Assembly: GCA_017454905.1 (NCBI GenBank)
Contig: JAFTCB010000028.1
Span: 1-64,000 of the forward strand
Reading direction: 5' to 3'
Length of the DNA stretch: 64,000 bases
From: Bacteroidales bacterium
GTDB taxonomy: Bacteria; Bacteroidota; Bacteroidia; Bacteroidales; UBA932
Within the stretch, counting starts at the first letter, position 1; each line of letters starts with the position of its first letter. Of this stretch, positions 1 to 9,601 are shown piece by piece. The notes under the pieces are model-generated. The model saw only the letters and a program-made list of their open reading frames with translations. It searched no databases and was not told the origin of the DNA. Both the position numbers and the translations under genes were made by a program.

Positions 1-259
1 AATAGTTGACGACCTGCGAGGTGTAACCGATGCAGGAAGCCTCAAGGACGGAGTTCGCGGGAACGTTGAGGGTGTAATTGCCGTCGAGGTCGGTGACGGC
101 ACCGATGGTGGTGCCGCGAACGACGACGCTGGCCGCCACGACGGGCTCGCCGTTGGCGTCCTTGACGGTTCCCGTGACCTTGTTCTGGGCGAAGGCGAAA
201 GCGCTGCTCACGAGGAGCAGGAGCCCTGCCATCACCATTCTGAGATGATTTTTCATCAT
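1..259 (-). CDS. SusC/RagA-type TonB-dependent receptor, N-terminal fragment
   Basis: This is the first 86 codons of a gene that runs off the left edge. Translation of the minus strand gives a signal peptide (MMKNHLRM, a hydrophobic stretch, cleavage near AFAQ at residue 24) followed by a carboxypeptidase-regulatory-like beta-sandwich (VTGTVKDANGEPVVAASVVV, then G-A-V-T-D-L-D-G-N-Y). That arrangement begins the outer-membrane glycan importers of the SusC family, which take up oligosaccharides with a SusD partner. The TonB box, plug and barrel lie outside the window. It is divergent from the GH106 gene, so it probably belongs to the same glycan-utilisation locus. Two adjacent ATG codons (259 and 256) make the exact start uncertain. 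Confidence 0.85.
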   Translation of the reverse strand, partial: MMKNHLRMVMAGLLLLVSSAFAFAQNKVTGTVKDANGEPVVAASVVVRGTTIGAVTDLDGNYTLNVPANSVLEASCIGYTSQVVNY

Positions 260-324
260 GGGGAAAATTTGGTTAAACAATAATATGGTTAGTAACAACT
301 GTACTCGGCGCAATTTCCAGCCCA

Positions 325-332
325 CAAATATA
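325..332 (-). promoter_or_regulatory. Bacteroidota -7 box (TATATTTG) for the SusC-like gene
   Basis: Reverse complement reads TATATTTG, matching TAnnTTTG. It lies 66 bases upstream of the receptor start. No clear TTTG -33 element was seen at the usual spacing. Confidence 0.55.
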
Positions 333-407
333 ATAAAATTCCATTTGTTTATAAAATTGACTCATATATTTTAATAAATCGCTCAAATATCTTTATCTTG
401 AAACCCG

Positions 408-437
408 ATTGCATTTCTGTTAAAATGCTTATCTTTG
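408..437 (+). promoter_or_regulatory. Promoter of the GH106-led operon
   Basis: TATCTTTG at 430-437 matches the Bacteroidota -7 box, with ATTG at 408-411 as the -33 element (18-base spacer). The ATG is 20 bases downstream. The 260-457 intergenic stretch is strongly AT-rich and otherwise holds only the divergent receptor promoter. Confidence 0.6.
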
Positions 438-457
438 AAAACCACAACCAATAACCG

Positions 458-3400
458 ATGAGACGTATCCTTTCCTCCGCACTGGCTCTGTTTGCCGCCG
501 TCTGCGCCCTGGCGCAGCAAACCCCCGACCCCGCCGTTTTCGCGGCCCCGCCTGCCCGGTACCAGACTGCCGCCTGGTGGCACTGGATGGACGGCGCCCT
601 CACGAAGGAGGGCGTCACCAAAGACCTGGAAGCCATGAAGGCCCAGGGCATCAGCAATGCGACCGTCCTGAACATCTACCGGCTGATCGGCATCGAAGAT
701 GGATTCCAGTCCGTCAAGTTCGACAGCCCGGAATGGTATGCGCTGTTCCGCCATGCGGTCGAAGAAGCCGACCGGCTCGGGATGCAGATCGGTGCGGCCA
801 ACTGCGACGGATGGTCGGAGAGCGGCGGCCCCTGGATCACGCCGGAGACTTCGATGAAGCAATATACCTGGCGCAAGACCTTCGTCAAGGGAAACGGCCG
901 GGAGCAGGTCGTCCCGCTGGCCCAGCCCTTCTCCAAGGAGCGTTTCTACCGGGACGTCGCGGTCGTGGCCTACCGGGACGCCGCGCCCAACAGTTTCGTC
1001 GCCGCGGCCCCGAAGATCAGCTGCAACGGCTCCTATCCGGTCGAGACCCTGATCAAGAGCCACAAATACCATGATGAGACCCGCCATATCGACCTGTTCG
1101 ACGATTTCCCGGCGGAGATCCTGATCGACGGCAATCCCACCACGGGGCTCACCATCAACGAGGACAAGACCATCCGGCTGGACTTCGCGAAACCGTTCAC
1201 CGCGGAGCAGCTCCATATTTATATAATGGTTTCCGCCGCCCGGTTCCCGGTCCCGGTGCTGATTGAAGTGTCAGACGACGGGACGTCCTGGCGGGAAGCC
1301 GGCCGGGTGTATCCCAAGGCGGCCAACTCGCTCCAGAAACTCTCCTTCCCGCGTACCACCGCCCGCCATTGGCGGCTGACGGTCAACGAGCCGCTTTCCC
1401 CGACCACCCTCAGCGAACTCTGCCTCCTGCAGCAGGGGGAGCGCGGCGTCTGGGACAGCCAGCCGGGCGTGGCCATCGCCCGGGCGGAAGACGTCCTGGA
1501 CCTGACGGACCGGATGGACGCGGACGGGACACTCCGCTGGGCGGCCCCCAAGGGCAACTGGACGGTCCTCCGCTTCGGCTATACCTCCAACGGGAAATTC
1601 AATCACCCGGCATCGCCGCAAGGCGTCGGCCTGGAGTGCGACAAGATGGACTCCACGGCGCTGGACATCCATTTCAAGGCCTTCCCGGAGAAACTGATCC
1701 GCGCAGCCGGCCCGTATGCCGGCAAGACCTTCACCTACTTCCTCGTGGACAGCTGGGAGTGCGGGCAGCAGAACTGGACGGCCGCTTTCCCGCAGGCCTT
1801 CGAGGAGCAGCAGGGCTACAGCCTCACCCCCTGGATCCCCGTCCTCTGCGGCGAGCGGATCGGCAGTGCGGCGCTGTCGGAGGCGTTCATCCATGATTTC
1901 GACGCGGTCCGCGGCGAACTCGTTCGCGTGCATTATTTCAAGCACCTGGCGGACCTGTGCCACCGGGCCGGGATGCAGCTCTGGTCCGAGGGGATCTACG
2001 GCGGCGCCTCGATGCCGCCGGTGGACGTGCTGAAATCCTATGAGTTCTGCGATGTGCCGATGACGGAGTTCTGGGCGCAAGCCAGCGAATACCGCGACTG
2101 GCCGATCGTCTACTGGCCGGAGAATTACGGCAACCATGCCATCCCGTACCACGTGTCCCTGATCTACGACAAACCCGTGGTCGGCAGCGAAGCCTTCACG
2201 GGGATGGCGCTCTACAGTGATTCGCCGATTGACCTCAAACTCTATGGCGACCAGGCCTATACGCAGGGCGTCAACCGGATGATCCTCCACAGCTATGTCC
2301 ACCAGCCTGACGACCGCCGGCCCGGCGTGACGCTCGGCATCTACGGGCAGACCTTCAACCGCAACAATACCTGGTTCAACGCCGCCGACGGCTTCTTCGC
2401 CACGGAAGCCCGCATCCAGTACCTCCTGCAGCTGGGTGACCGGCGGGCGGACGCGCTGGTGTACCTGGGCGACCGGCTGCCGAACGCGGAAATGACCGCG
2501 GCGGAGATCGCCCGGACCCTTCCAGAGAATATCAAATTCCAGTATATCAACCAGGAAGTGCTCCTGCACCGGCTCAGCGTCCGGGACGGCCGTATCTGGC
2601 TGGACGGGAAACATCCCTTCAAGTTCCTGGTGCTCCGCGGGGACCGCATGGAGCTCGGGACGGCGCGCAAGGTGGCCGAACTGGTGGATGCCGGCGCGCT
2701 GGTCTACGGACCGAAGCCGGTCTCGACGCTTTCACTGAAAGATTTCGAGCAAAACAATGCCGCCCTGAAGGAGATTGCCGGACGGCTCTGGGACGGGGGC
2801 AAGGTCCTGACGGACCAGCGTGCGCTCGAGGCAGCCTACACCCCGGACCTGCGCGTGCGCGGCATCGGCATCGATGACCTCCTGTGGTATCACAAGACGG
2901 CCGGGGAGGTGGATTATTACTATCTTTCCAATAAGGACAACAGCCGCACGGTCCGCTTCGAGGCCGTCTTCGACGTGCCGGACGGCAAGCCGGAGATCTG
3001 GGATCCGATGACGGGCCGGGTGGAGGAACAGATGATGTATGACTTCGACCATGGCGCGACAGTGGTCCCCGTGACGCTCCGGCCGCGCCAGGGCATCTTC
3101 GTGCTGCTGCGCCGCGGCGGTGACCGCGTACAGCACATCTTCCGCCTGACGGACCTGCAGGGCGGGCAGCTTTTCCCGAATAGGGCCGGGGATTTCTCCC
3201 GGACCGTGCCGGAGGCATACCGCGGGCAGGACGGAGAGATCCATCTGCGCTCCCTGGCGGCCGGCTCCTATATTGCCGGTTATTCGGACGCCGTGGCTTG
3301 CCGGATTGACCTGAAAGAGCCGGACCGGGTGGTCCTGGACGGGACCGTGGGCACGATGACCTTCGAGGATGAGCCGGCGCTCGGGACGATGCCCACCGGC

Positions 3401-3859
3401 GGCTTCCGGGAGTTCACCGCCTTCCTCGATCCGCGGATCAAGCATTATTCCGGGGAGGTCACGTACCGGACATCGGCCGTCCTGCCGGAGGGATTCATCA
3501 AGTCCGGCCGCCGCGTGCTGATCGGCATCCCCGCCTTCGGAAGCACGGCGCAGCTGACCGTGGGCGGGCACACGCTGGAGACCATCTGGGATCCTTCCGC
3601 CCTGACGGACATCACCGAATGGGTCCGGCCGGGGGAGAACGAGATCGTCATCACCGTGACCAACCCCTGGCGCAACCGCCTGATCGGCGACAAGGCCGGC
3701 ATCCCCTCCACGGAGAAGCACTGGACGACCTCTCCGCTGCAGCAGAAGCACATCCCGCCGCAGCAGATCCTCCACGAATACGCCCTGCTCTATCCGGCCG
3801 GCATCTCCCAGCCGGTGACGATCTACAGCGAGGGCGTCGAACGCGTTGTAAACAATTAA
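458..3859 (+). CDS. Secreted GH106-type alpha-L-rhamnosidase
   Basis: Predicted 1133-residue secreted enzyme that removes terminal alpha-L-rhamnose, most often from rhamnogalacturonan side chains. A signal peptide ends near residue 19 (ALAQ). The family hallmark comes at once: WWHWMDG, then KDLEAMKAQGI. Around residues 240-310 there is a discoidin-like beta-sandwich insertion (VLIEVSDDG, RHWRLTV), and the C-terminus (about 1010-1100) is a galactose-binding-like sandwich typical of the family. Length fits GH106 (about 1000-1150). It leads a plus-strand group with the next three hydrolases, 10 bases before the next ATG. Substrate is inferred from family only. Start chosen because it opens directly on the signal peptide downstream of a good promoter. 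Confidence 0.85.
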   Translation: MRRILSSALALFAAVCALAQQTPDPAVFAAPPARYQTAAWWHWMDGALTKEGVTKDLEAMKAQGISNATVLNIYRLIGIEDGFQSVKFDSPEWYALFRHAVEEADRLGMQIGAANCDGWSESGGPWITPETSMKQYTWRKTFVKGNGREQVVPLAQPFSKERFYRDVAVVAYRDAAPNSFVAAAPKISCNGSYPVETLIKSHKYHDETRHIDLFDDFPAEILIDGNPTTGLTINEDKTIRLDFAKPFTAEQLHIYIMVSAARFPVPVLIEVSDDGTSWREAGRVYPKAANSLQKLSFPRTTARHWRLTVNEPLSPTTLSELCLLQQGERGVWDSQPGVAIARAEDVLDLTDRMDADGTLRWAAPKGNWTVLRFGYTSNGKFNHPASPQGVGLECDKMDSTALDIHFKAFPEKLIRAAGPYAGKTFTYFLVDSWECGQQNWTAAFPQAFEEQQGYSLTPWIPVLCGERIGSAALSEAFIHDFDAVRGELVRVHYFKHLADLCHRAGMQLWSEGIYGGASMPPVDVLKSYEFCDVPMTEFWAQASEYRDWPIVYWPENYGNHAIPYHVSLIYDKPVVGSEAFTGMALYSDSPIDLKLYGDQAYTQGVNRMILHSYVHQPDDRRPGVTLGIYGQTFNRNNTWFNAADGFFATEARIQYLLQLGDRRADALVYLGDRLPNAEMTAAEIARTLPENIKFQYINQEVLLHRLSVRDGRIWLDGKHPFKFLVLRGDRMELGTARKVAELVDAGALVYGPKPVSTLSLKDFEQNNAALKEIAGRLWDGGKVLTDQRALEAAYTPDLRVRGIGIDDLLWYHKTAGEVDYYYLSNKDNSRTVRFEAVFDVPDGKPEIWDPMTGRVEEQMMYDFDHGATVVPVTLRPRQGIFVLLRRGGDRVQHIFRLTDLQGGQLFPNRAGDFSRTVPEAYRGQDGEIHLRSLAAGSYIAGYSDAVACRIDLKEPDRVVLDGTVGTMTFEDEPALGTMPTGGFREFTAFLDPRIKHYSGEVTYRTSAVLPEGFIKSGRRVLIGIPAFGSTAQLTVGGHTLETIWDPSALTDITEWVRPGENEIVITVTNPWRNRLIGDKAGIPSTEKHWTTSPLQQKHIPPQQILHEYALLYPAGISQPVTIYSEGVERVVNN

Positions 3860-3869
3860 TCCGAATCCT

Positions 3870-5441
3870 ATGAAATACCGACTGCTGCTTGCCGCCTTGC
3901 TGCTTGTATCCGTCTGTGCCGGAGCGCAGACGGTCGAGCGCTGGGGCTGCTTCGAAGTCTCGCTGCCCGCGACCGTGCCGGGCAATCCTTTCGACGTGGA
4001 ATTGACGGCCACGTTCACCAACGGAGCCGAATCCCGGACCGTCCGGGGCTTCTACGACGGGGACGGCTGCTTCAAGGTCCGCTTCATGCCCGGCTCCGAG
4101 GGCCGCTGGACCTATGTGACGGCTTCCCGCGTGGCGGCGCTGAACCGCAAGCGCGGCGGCTTCGACTGCACGGCCCCGTCGGCGGACAACCACGGCCCTG
4201 TGCAGCCGGACGGCCTGCATTTCAAGTATGCCGACGGCACGCGTTACTATCCGGTCGGGACGACCGCCTACGACTGGATGCATGTCGGGGATGAGGCGGC
4301 GGAGCGCACGGTCGCTTCGATGCGCGCGTCGGGGTTCAACAAGCTGCGGATGCTGTTCTTCCTGCACAACCTGCCGGTGGAGTATCCGGACATCTATCCT
4401 TTTGAGAAAAAAGCGGACGGCAGCTGGGATTATACCCGCTTCAATCCGGCCTATTTCCAGTATGTGGAGCGCAGGATCCTGGCGCTCCAGGAAATCGGCG
4501 TGGAGGCGGACCTGATCCTCTTCCACCCGTATGACGGGGGCCGCTGGGGCTTCGACCGGATGCCGCTGGAGGCCAACCTGCGCTACCTTTCCTACCTGAC
4601 CGCCCGCCTGTCCGCCATCCGCAATGTCTGGTGGTCCCTGGCCAATGAGTGGGACGGGGTGAAGGGCATCCCGGCGGAGGACTGGGACAAGTTCGCGGCC
4701 GCCGTTGCCGCCGGCGACCCCTACCGCCACCTGCTCTCGATCCATGGTTACACGGCCACCTATTACAACTACTTCGATCCCGTCTTTACCCATGCCAGTA
4801 TCCAGGACCACGGTCCGGTGATGGAGCGTGGCCGGGCGCACACCGTCAGCCAGATCTACAAGAAGCCGGTCCTCTTTGACGAAGTCTGCTACGAAGGCAA
4901 CGTGGGCAGCCGCTGGGGCTGGCTGAGCGGGCAGGAGATGCTCCGACGGATGTACAACGGCCTGATGAGCGGGACCTACGTGACCCACGCGGAGACCTTC
5001 AACGCCGAAGAGGGGACCTCCGCTGAGGACGCCCTCAATTTCCTGGCCTATGGCCGGGATTTCCGGGGCGAATCCTGGCGCCGCATCAAGTTCCTGCGCG
5101 CCGTCCTGGACGACCTGCCGAATCCCCTCGGGCTGGCCGACCACAACTGGGACGAGTACACTTCCACGGCCGGAGAAGGCTATTACCTCATCTATTTCGG
5201 GAATGAAATCCGCCACGAGTGGCAGTTCGACCTGCCGGTCAAGAACGGCCCGTGGCCCCGTCCCGCGGAGGGCGAACGGTACCGGGTGGAGATCCTGGAC
5301 ACCTGGAACATGACCGTCACGCCCTGGCCGGTCATCTTCGAAACCGCCGCTCCCGGCCGCTACCGGATCCAGGACAGGCAGGGCCGCTCCGTCCGCCTCC
5401 CGGACACCCCTTATCTGCTTCTCAGAATCAAGAAGATATGA
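3870..5441 (+). CDS. Secreted DUF5060/DUF4038 glycoside hydrolase (apiosidase-like TIM barrel)
   Basis: 523 residues with a signal peptide cut near CAGAQ (residue 20). Residues 25-95 match the DUF5060 N-terminal sandwich (WGCFEVSL, then GSEGRWTYVT). The rest is a TIM barrel of the DUF4038 type, with a C-terminal DUF5605-like sandwich (RVEILDTWNM). Candidate catalytic carboxylates are E260 in SLANEWD and E338 in LFDEVCYEG, placed like the acid/base and nucleophile of clan GH-A enzymes. Some DUF4038 relatives (GH140) are apiosidases acting on rhamnogalacturonan II, but substrate here is not determined. The stop overlaps the GH43 start (ATGA), so the two are translationally coupled. Confidence 0.75.
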   Translation: MKYRLLLAALLLVSVCAGAQTVERWGCFEVSLPATVPGNPFDVELTATFTNGAESRTVRGFYDGDGCFKVRFMPGSEGRWTYVTASRVAALNRKRGGFDCTAPSADNHGPVQPDGLHFKYADGTRYYPVGTTAYDWMHVGDEAAERTVASMRASGFNKLRMLFFLHNLPVEYPDIYPFEKKADGSWDYTRFNPAYFQYVERRILALQEIGVEADLILFHPYDGGRWGFDRMPLEANLRYLSYLTARLSAIRNVWWSLANEWDGVKGIPAEDWDKFAAAVAAGDPYRHLLSIHGYTATYYNYFDPVFTHASIQDHGPVMERGRAHTVSQIYKKPVLFDEVCYEGNVGSRWGWLSGQEMLRRMYNGLMSGTYVTHAETFNAEEGTSAEDALNFLAYGRDFRGESWRRIKFLRAVLDDLPNPLGLADHNWDEYTSTAGEGYYLIYFGNEIRHEWQFDLPVKNGPWPRPAEGERYRVEILDTWNMTVTPWPVIFETAAPGRYRIQDRQGRSVRLPDTPYLLLRIKKI

Positions 5442-6946
5442 AACCAATTTCCACCGTTTTCCTCTCCGCCGCTGCGGCCCTGCTGCTGGCCGCCTGCGCC
5501 GGACCTGCTCCGAAGGCTCCCTACGGGACCTACACCAACCCCGTCCTCGGGGGCGACTATCCCGATCCCTCCATCGTGCGGGACGGGAATGATTACTACA
5601 TGACGCATTCGTCGTTCGACTACAATCCCGGCCTGGTGGTCTGGCACTCGACGGACCTGGTGAACTGGGAGCCGGTGAGCTATGCCCTGCAGACCTATCT
5701 GGGCAGCGTCTGGGCTCCGGACATCTCCAAGATCGGGGACAAGTTCTATATCTATTTCACCGTCCACGGTGCGGGCAACTGGGTGGTCTATGCGGACACG
5801 CCCTACGGTCCGTGGAGCGAGCCGCACGACCTGCATGTCGGACAGATCGATCCCTGTCCGGCCGTCGGTGACGACGGGCAGAAGTGGCTCTTCCTCAGCG
5901 GCGGCCAGCGCATCAAGCTGACGGAGGACGGACTGGATACAGTCCCGGGCACGCTGGAGAAGGTGTGGGACGGTTGGCCGATCCCGGAAGGATGGATCAC
6001 GGAAGGGCTGGCCATGGAAGGCCCGAAGATCAAGAAAGTGGGGCCCTGGTGGTACTTCGTGGCTGCCGAGGGCGGCACCGCCGGTCCGCCGACGAGCCAC
6101 CTGGTGGCCATCGCGCGCAGCAAGAGCGTGGACGGCCCGTGGGAGGAGTCTCCCTACAATCCGCTCGTGCATACCTACCACAACACCGACCGCTGGTGGT
6201 CCCGCGGACACGGTTCGCTCATCGACACCCCGGACGGGCGCTGGTACATCGTATACCATGCCTACGAGAACGGCTACTACAACCTGGGCCGCCAGACCCT
6301 GCTGGAGCCGGTCTGGCTGGATGACGAAGGGTGGTGGAGGAACTATGGCGAGAACATCGTCGAGGATCCCATCGCCGCCCCGCTTCCCTTGCACCCGTAT
6401 GACCGCAAGGCGAGGCTCGGCGAGTTCCGCATCGGCCTGGACTGGAAATACTATAAGGATTTCGACCCGTCCCGCGCCAGGGTGGAGGACGGTGTGCTGA
6501 CCCTCCGTGCGACGGGCGCGAGCCCGGCGGACGCCGCCCCGATGATGTTCGTGGCGGGCGACCAGGCCTATGAGTTCGAAGTGGAGATCGACCGTGATCC
6601 CCGGGCGACTGCCGGACTGGTTATCTACTACAACAGCCAGTACTACATCGGCGAAGGCATCAACAATGCCGGGACACTCCGCTGGCGCCGCGACCGCGGC
6701 GGCCGGCGCGCCATGCGTACCCCGGACGTGACGCACATCTGGCTGCGCCTGCGCAACGACCACCAGATTGTGTCCGCCTACTACAGCCTGGATGGGAAGG
6801 AGTGGAAACAGGATGACTGGGGGATCGAGATCTCCGGCTACAACCACAATGTCTTCCACGAGTTCCAGAGCATGCTCCCCGGCCTGGTTGCTGCCGGAGA
6901 GGGAGAGGTCCGCTTCAGCAACTTCAAATACCGCAAACTCGATTGA
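5438..6946 (+). CDS. GH43-family lipoprotein (xylosidase/arabinofuranosidase type)
   Basis: 502 residues. The start at 5438 overlaps the previous stop as ATGA and opens on a lipoprotein signal (LLLAAC, lipid-anchored Cys20), so an upstream in-frame start was rejected. The five-bladed propeller begins with YPDPS; D43 is the expected catalytic base. VWAPD (D95) and an acidic residue in the GLAMEGPKI segment fit the other two catalytic carboxylates. Residues from about 320 form the C-terminal beta-sandwich common in GH43 beta-xylosidases and arabinofuranosidases. It probably sits on the outer membrane or periplasmic face and trims pentoses. The neighbours (GH106, DUF4038 and beta-helix enzymes) suggest pectin side chains or arabinoxylan. 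Confidence 0.85.
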   Translation: MKPISTVFLSAAAALLLAACAGPAPKAPYGTYTNPVLGGDYPDPSIVRDGNDYYMTHSSFDYNPGLVVWHSTDLVNWEPVSYALQTYLGSVWAPDISKIGDKFYIYFTVHGAGNWVVYADTPYGPWSEPHDLHVGQIDPCPAVGDDGQKWLFLSGGQRIKLTEDGLDTVPGTLEKVWDGWPIPEGWITEGLAMEGPKIKKVGPWWYFVAAEGGTAGPPTSHLVAIARSKSVDGPWEESPYNPLVHTYHNTDRWWSRGHGSLIDTPDGRWYIVYHAYENGYYNLGRQTLLEPVWLDDEGWWRNYGENIVEDPIAAPLPLHPYDRKARLGEFRIGLDWKYYKDFDPSRARVEDGVLTLRATGASPADAAPMMFVAGDQAYEFEVEIDRDPRATAGLVIYYNSQYYIGEGINNAGTLRWRRDRGGRRAMRTPDVTHIWLRLRNDHQIVSAYYSLDGKEWKQDDWGIEISGYNHNVFHEFQSMLPGLVAAGEGEVRFSNFKYRKLD

Positions 6947-6954
6947 ATCCATTC

Positions 6955-7100
6955 CGGGCGGCGGACGGGACAGTCAGTGCCCCTGTCTCGGCATCCATCC
7001 TCGCTCCCCGCAAATGCGGGGACCGGATTCGGCGCCACGAATCCTGCTGCGGCTGAGCTGTCGACAGGGGCACCGCCTGTCCGCTGGTTTCCGCCGCCCG
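6955..7100. repeat. Cloverleaf-like nested inverted-repeat element
   Basis: The 168-base gap between the GH43 and beta-helix genes is nearly all paired. The outer arms match perfectly in three blocks: 6955-6965 with 7090-7100 (11 bp), 6968-6973 with 7077-7082 (6 bp) and 6977-6987 with 7063-7073 (11 bp). Inside are two further hairpins, 7005-7022 (8-bp stem) and 7025-7044 (7-bp stem, 6-base loop). No coding signal was recognised. It could be a small non-autonomous mobile element with terminal inverted repeats or a structured RNA leader. Confidence 0.75.
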
Positions 7101-7114
7101 AAAAGAATGAAAGT

Positions 7115-9601
7115 ATGAAACGTTTTATTTTGTCTGTTTGCATGGTGCTGGGGGCGGTGACCCTTTCGGCACAGACGATTGACTATAAGGGTACGGAGGT
7201 GACCCTCGGGCCGCGCGCCCTGTATCTGGACGGCAGCCTGACCGCTGCGCAGGCAGCCGCGTCTCCCTATATCTTCCATGACTTCCGGGAAGTGATGTCC
7301 CACTTGCAGGACGGCACCCGGACGGAGCCGATGCGCGTGTATATCGCGCCCTGGGTGTACTGGGTGGACGATCCGGACGACGGACAGATCCGCCGGGCGG
7401 AGAACGGCGGCACGCCCTTCGGCATGGTGGTCCGCTGCGAGGCGCTCCAGTTGCTCGGCATGACCGATGATGCCCATGACGTCATCCTGGCCTCCGCCCG
7501 CGGGCAGACCCAGGGGGCCGTGGGCAATTTCACGATGTTCGACTTCTGGGGCGACGACCTGGTGGTCAAGGACCTCACGATGGGCAACTACTGCGACATC
7601 GACCTCGTCTATTCCAGGCGTCCGGAACTTGGCCGCAAGGCGAAATACTCCGCCATCACGCAGGCCCAGGTCTCCTTCTGCCACGGCGACCGGATCTATG
7701 CGGAAAACGTGCGCTTCGAGGCGCGGCTCAACCTCAGCCCCCTGACCGGGTCGAAGCGCGTCCTTTTCAAGAACTGCCACATGGAGAGCACCGACGACTC
7801 GCTCAACAAGTGCGGCGTCTACCTGCACTGCGACCTGGACTTCTGGGGCCGCCAGCCTTTCGGCAGCGTGGACACCTACGGCACGGTCTTCATGGACTGC
7901 GACTTCAACATCTGCCATGACGAGGCGGTGCAGGCGGTCAGCAAGGGCGTTGGACGCCATTCGCTCATCGACGTGCGCTACCACACTTCCGGCCGTCCGG
8001 TCCAGCTGGCCTGGACCTTCCGCCCGGAGGAATGGCTGCGCTGCTACCAGTACAATATCACCCTTGACGGACAGCCCGCCTTCGTGGGAGCCGCCAAGCC
8101 CTACAACACCGTCCTGCTGGACCAGAACGCCCAGCTCGCCGCCTACCGGCTCACGGAAGACGACGGCACGGTCCTGTACAATACCTACAACCTGCTGCGC
8201 GGCGAAGATGACTGGGATCCGGAAGGCATTCGGGAGCGGGTGCTGGCACTTTCCCGGCGCGACGGCCGCGACTATGCCTCCATCCCCACCTGCCTGGACA
8301 TCAGCGAACGGGAATGTTCCCTGCAGACCGGAGACCGGCCCCTGAGGCTGGACGCCCATGTCTACCGCCACCTGGGCTACCGCCTGGACAACCAGCAGCT
8401 GTCCTGGAAGGTGCAGCCGGGCTATGAACGCTTCGTCCGCCTGGAAGCGGACGGCAACTCCTGCCTGGTCCATCCGCAGAACCATGAAGACCGGACACAG
8501 ACTTTCGATTTGCTAGTTTTCACGCAAGAAGGCCTCGAAGGGGCCGTCCGGCTGACGGTCGCCCCGGATTTCACGGAAGCTCCCGCGCTTACGTCGGCAC
8601 CGGTACTCACGGTCGGCGGCGGGGCGGCGAAGGTGGATTATGCCCTCGATCTGCGTGGCCGTGCGGATGAGTCGCTCGTGACCTGGTACCGCTGCACCGA
8701 CCGCAAGGGCTCGGATGCCGTCCCGGTGGCCGTTTCCCGGGAGGGGAAGCCGCTGAAAGCATACACCCTGACCCGCGATGATGTGGGGTATTATCTGGCG
8801 GCCGGCGTGGCTCCCAAGCACCTCCGCTGTCTGCCGGGCAAGGAGGTCCGCGTGGTCTCGAAGGCCCCGGTGAAGGCCTCCCAGGTTGTCCCCGGCCGGG
8901 TGCTGTCGACGGATTTCTCCGATTTCCCGACGGAGAACCAGCCCCTGGTGAAACCGGGGTTCTGGACGGTGGACGCCTTCAAGCCGGCGGATACGGCCGA
9001 CTACGCCTGGAGCGTGGATACCTCCCTGCCTTGCTGGACCTGGGGCACCGGGATCAACGGCGCGAAGGGGACGGGCATCCAGCAGCTGCAGCAAGGCGCC
9101 CGCCTGCGCTATACGCCCGTGGCCGGGAAATACGGGGACATGTCCGTGACCTGGCAGGTGGATCCCGCCAAGGACGGCGGACAGGGCTTCGCCAGCGCTC
9201 GGATGCAGTACCTCGACCTCTTCATCAAGTTCGATACGCAGACGCTCACGGGCTATGCCCTGCGCGTCATCCGCACCGTCAAGTTCTCCGACGCGGTGGA
9301 CGTCCAGCTGGTCCGCTATGACAAGGGCATCGTGACGCCCCTCACCGAAGGCGTGTCCACGAACTGTTTCCTGACGGGTTGCGTGCTGACCGTGAAGGCG
9401 GAAGGAACCCGCCTGACGGCGCATGTCGAAGGCCCCAACCACATGGCGACCTGTGCGGGGGATCCCCGCATCCATCCTTCGGTGGACCTGGAAGCCGCCA
9501 TCACGCCGAATGCCTTCGGCGGCATCGGCCTGCAGCATACCAGCACCGTCGGCACGGAAAGCCGCATCCTGATCCACTCCGTCTGCGCAGAGTGGAAATA
9601 A
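7115..9601 (+). CDS. Secreted right-handed beta-helix protein, pectin-active enzyme candidate
   Basis: 828 residues from the ATG at 7115, chosen because it starts on a signal peptide (MKRFILSVCMVLGA, cut after SAQ). Residues about 30-400 have the short-strand, Asn/Asp/His-rich pattern of a parallel beta-helix as in pectate lyases and pectin esterases (DLVVKDLTMGN, VLFKNCHMES, VFMDCDFN). From about 640 to the end is a concanavalin-like sandwich (DLFIKFDTQTLTGY). Catalytic residues could not be assigned, so lyase, esterase or polygalacturonase activity stays open. It follows the GH43 gene after a structured 168-base gap and meets der tail to tail with no spacer. The context supports pectin degradation. 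Confidence 0.6.
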   Translation: MKRFILSVCMVLGAVTLSAQTIDYKGTEVTLGPRALYLDGSLTAAQAAASPYIFHDFREVMSHLQDGTRTEPMRVYIAPWVYWVDDPDDGQIRRAENGGTPFGMVVRCEALQLLGMTDDAHDVILASARGQTQGAVGNFTMFDFWGDDLVVKDLTMGNYCDIDLVYSRRPELGRKAKYSAITQAQVSFCHGDRIYAENVRFEARLNLSPLTGSKRVLFKNCHMESTDDSLNKCGVYLHCDLDFWGRQPFGSVDTYGTVFMDCDFNICHDEAVQAVSKGVGRHSLIDVRYHTSGRPVQLAWTFRPEEWLRCYQYNITLDGQPAFVGAAKPYNTVLLDQNAQLAAYRLTEDDGTVLYNTYNLLRGEDDWDPEGIRERVLALSRRDGRDYASIPTCLDISERECSLQTGDRPLRLDAHVYRHLGYRLDNQQLSWKVQPGYERFVRLEADGNSCLVHPQNHEDRTQTFDLLVFTQEGLEGAVRLTVAPDFTEAPALTSAPVLTVGGGAAKVDYALDLRGRADESLVTWYRCTDRKGSDAVPVAVSREGKPLKAYTLTRDDVGYYLAAGVAPKHLRCLPGKEVRVVSKAPVKASQVVPGRVLSTDFSDFPTENQPLVKPGFWTVDAFKPADTADYAWSVDTSLPCWTWGTGINGAKGTGIQQLQQGARLRYTPVAGKYGDMSVTWQVDPAKDGGQGFASARMQYLDLFIKFDTQTLTGYALRVIRTVKFSDAVDVQLVRYDKGIVTPLTEGVSTNCFLTGCVLTVKAEGTRLTAHVEGPNHMATCAGDPRIHPSVDLEAAITPNAFGGIGLQHTSTVGTESRILIHSVCAEWK

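Noticed and set aside
5219-5437. 73-codon N-terminal extension of the GH43 protein
   Set aside because: It lies wholly within the DUF4038 gene in another frame and would displace the lipoprotein signal.
6977-7114. 46-codon N-terminal extension of the beta-helix protein
   Set aside because: It would translate the cloverleaf element and hide the signal peptide that begins at 7115.
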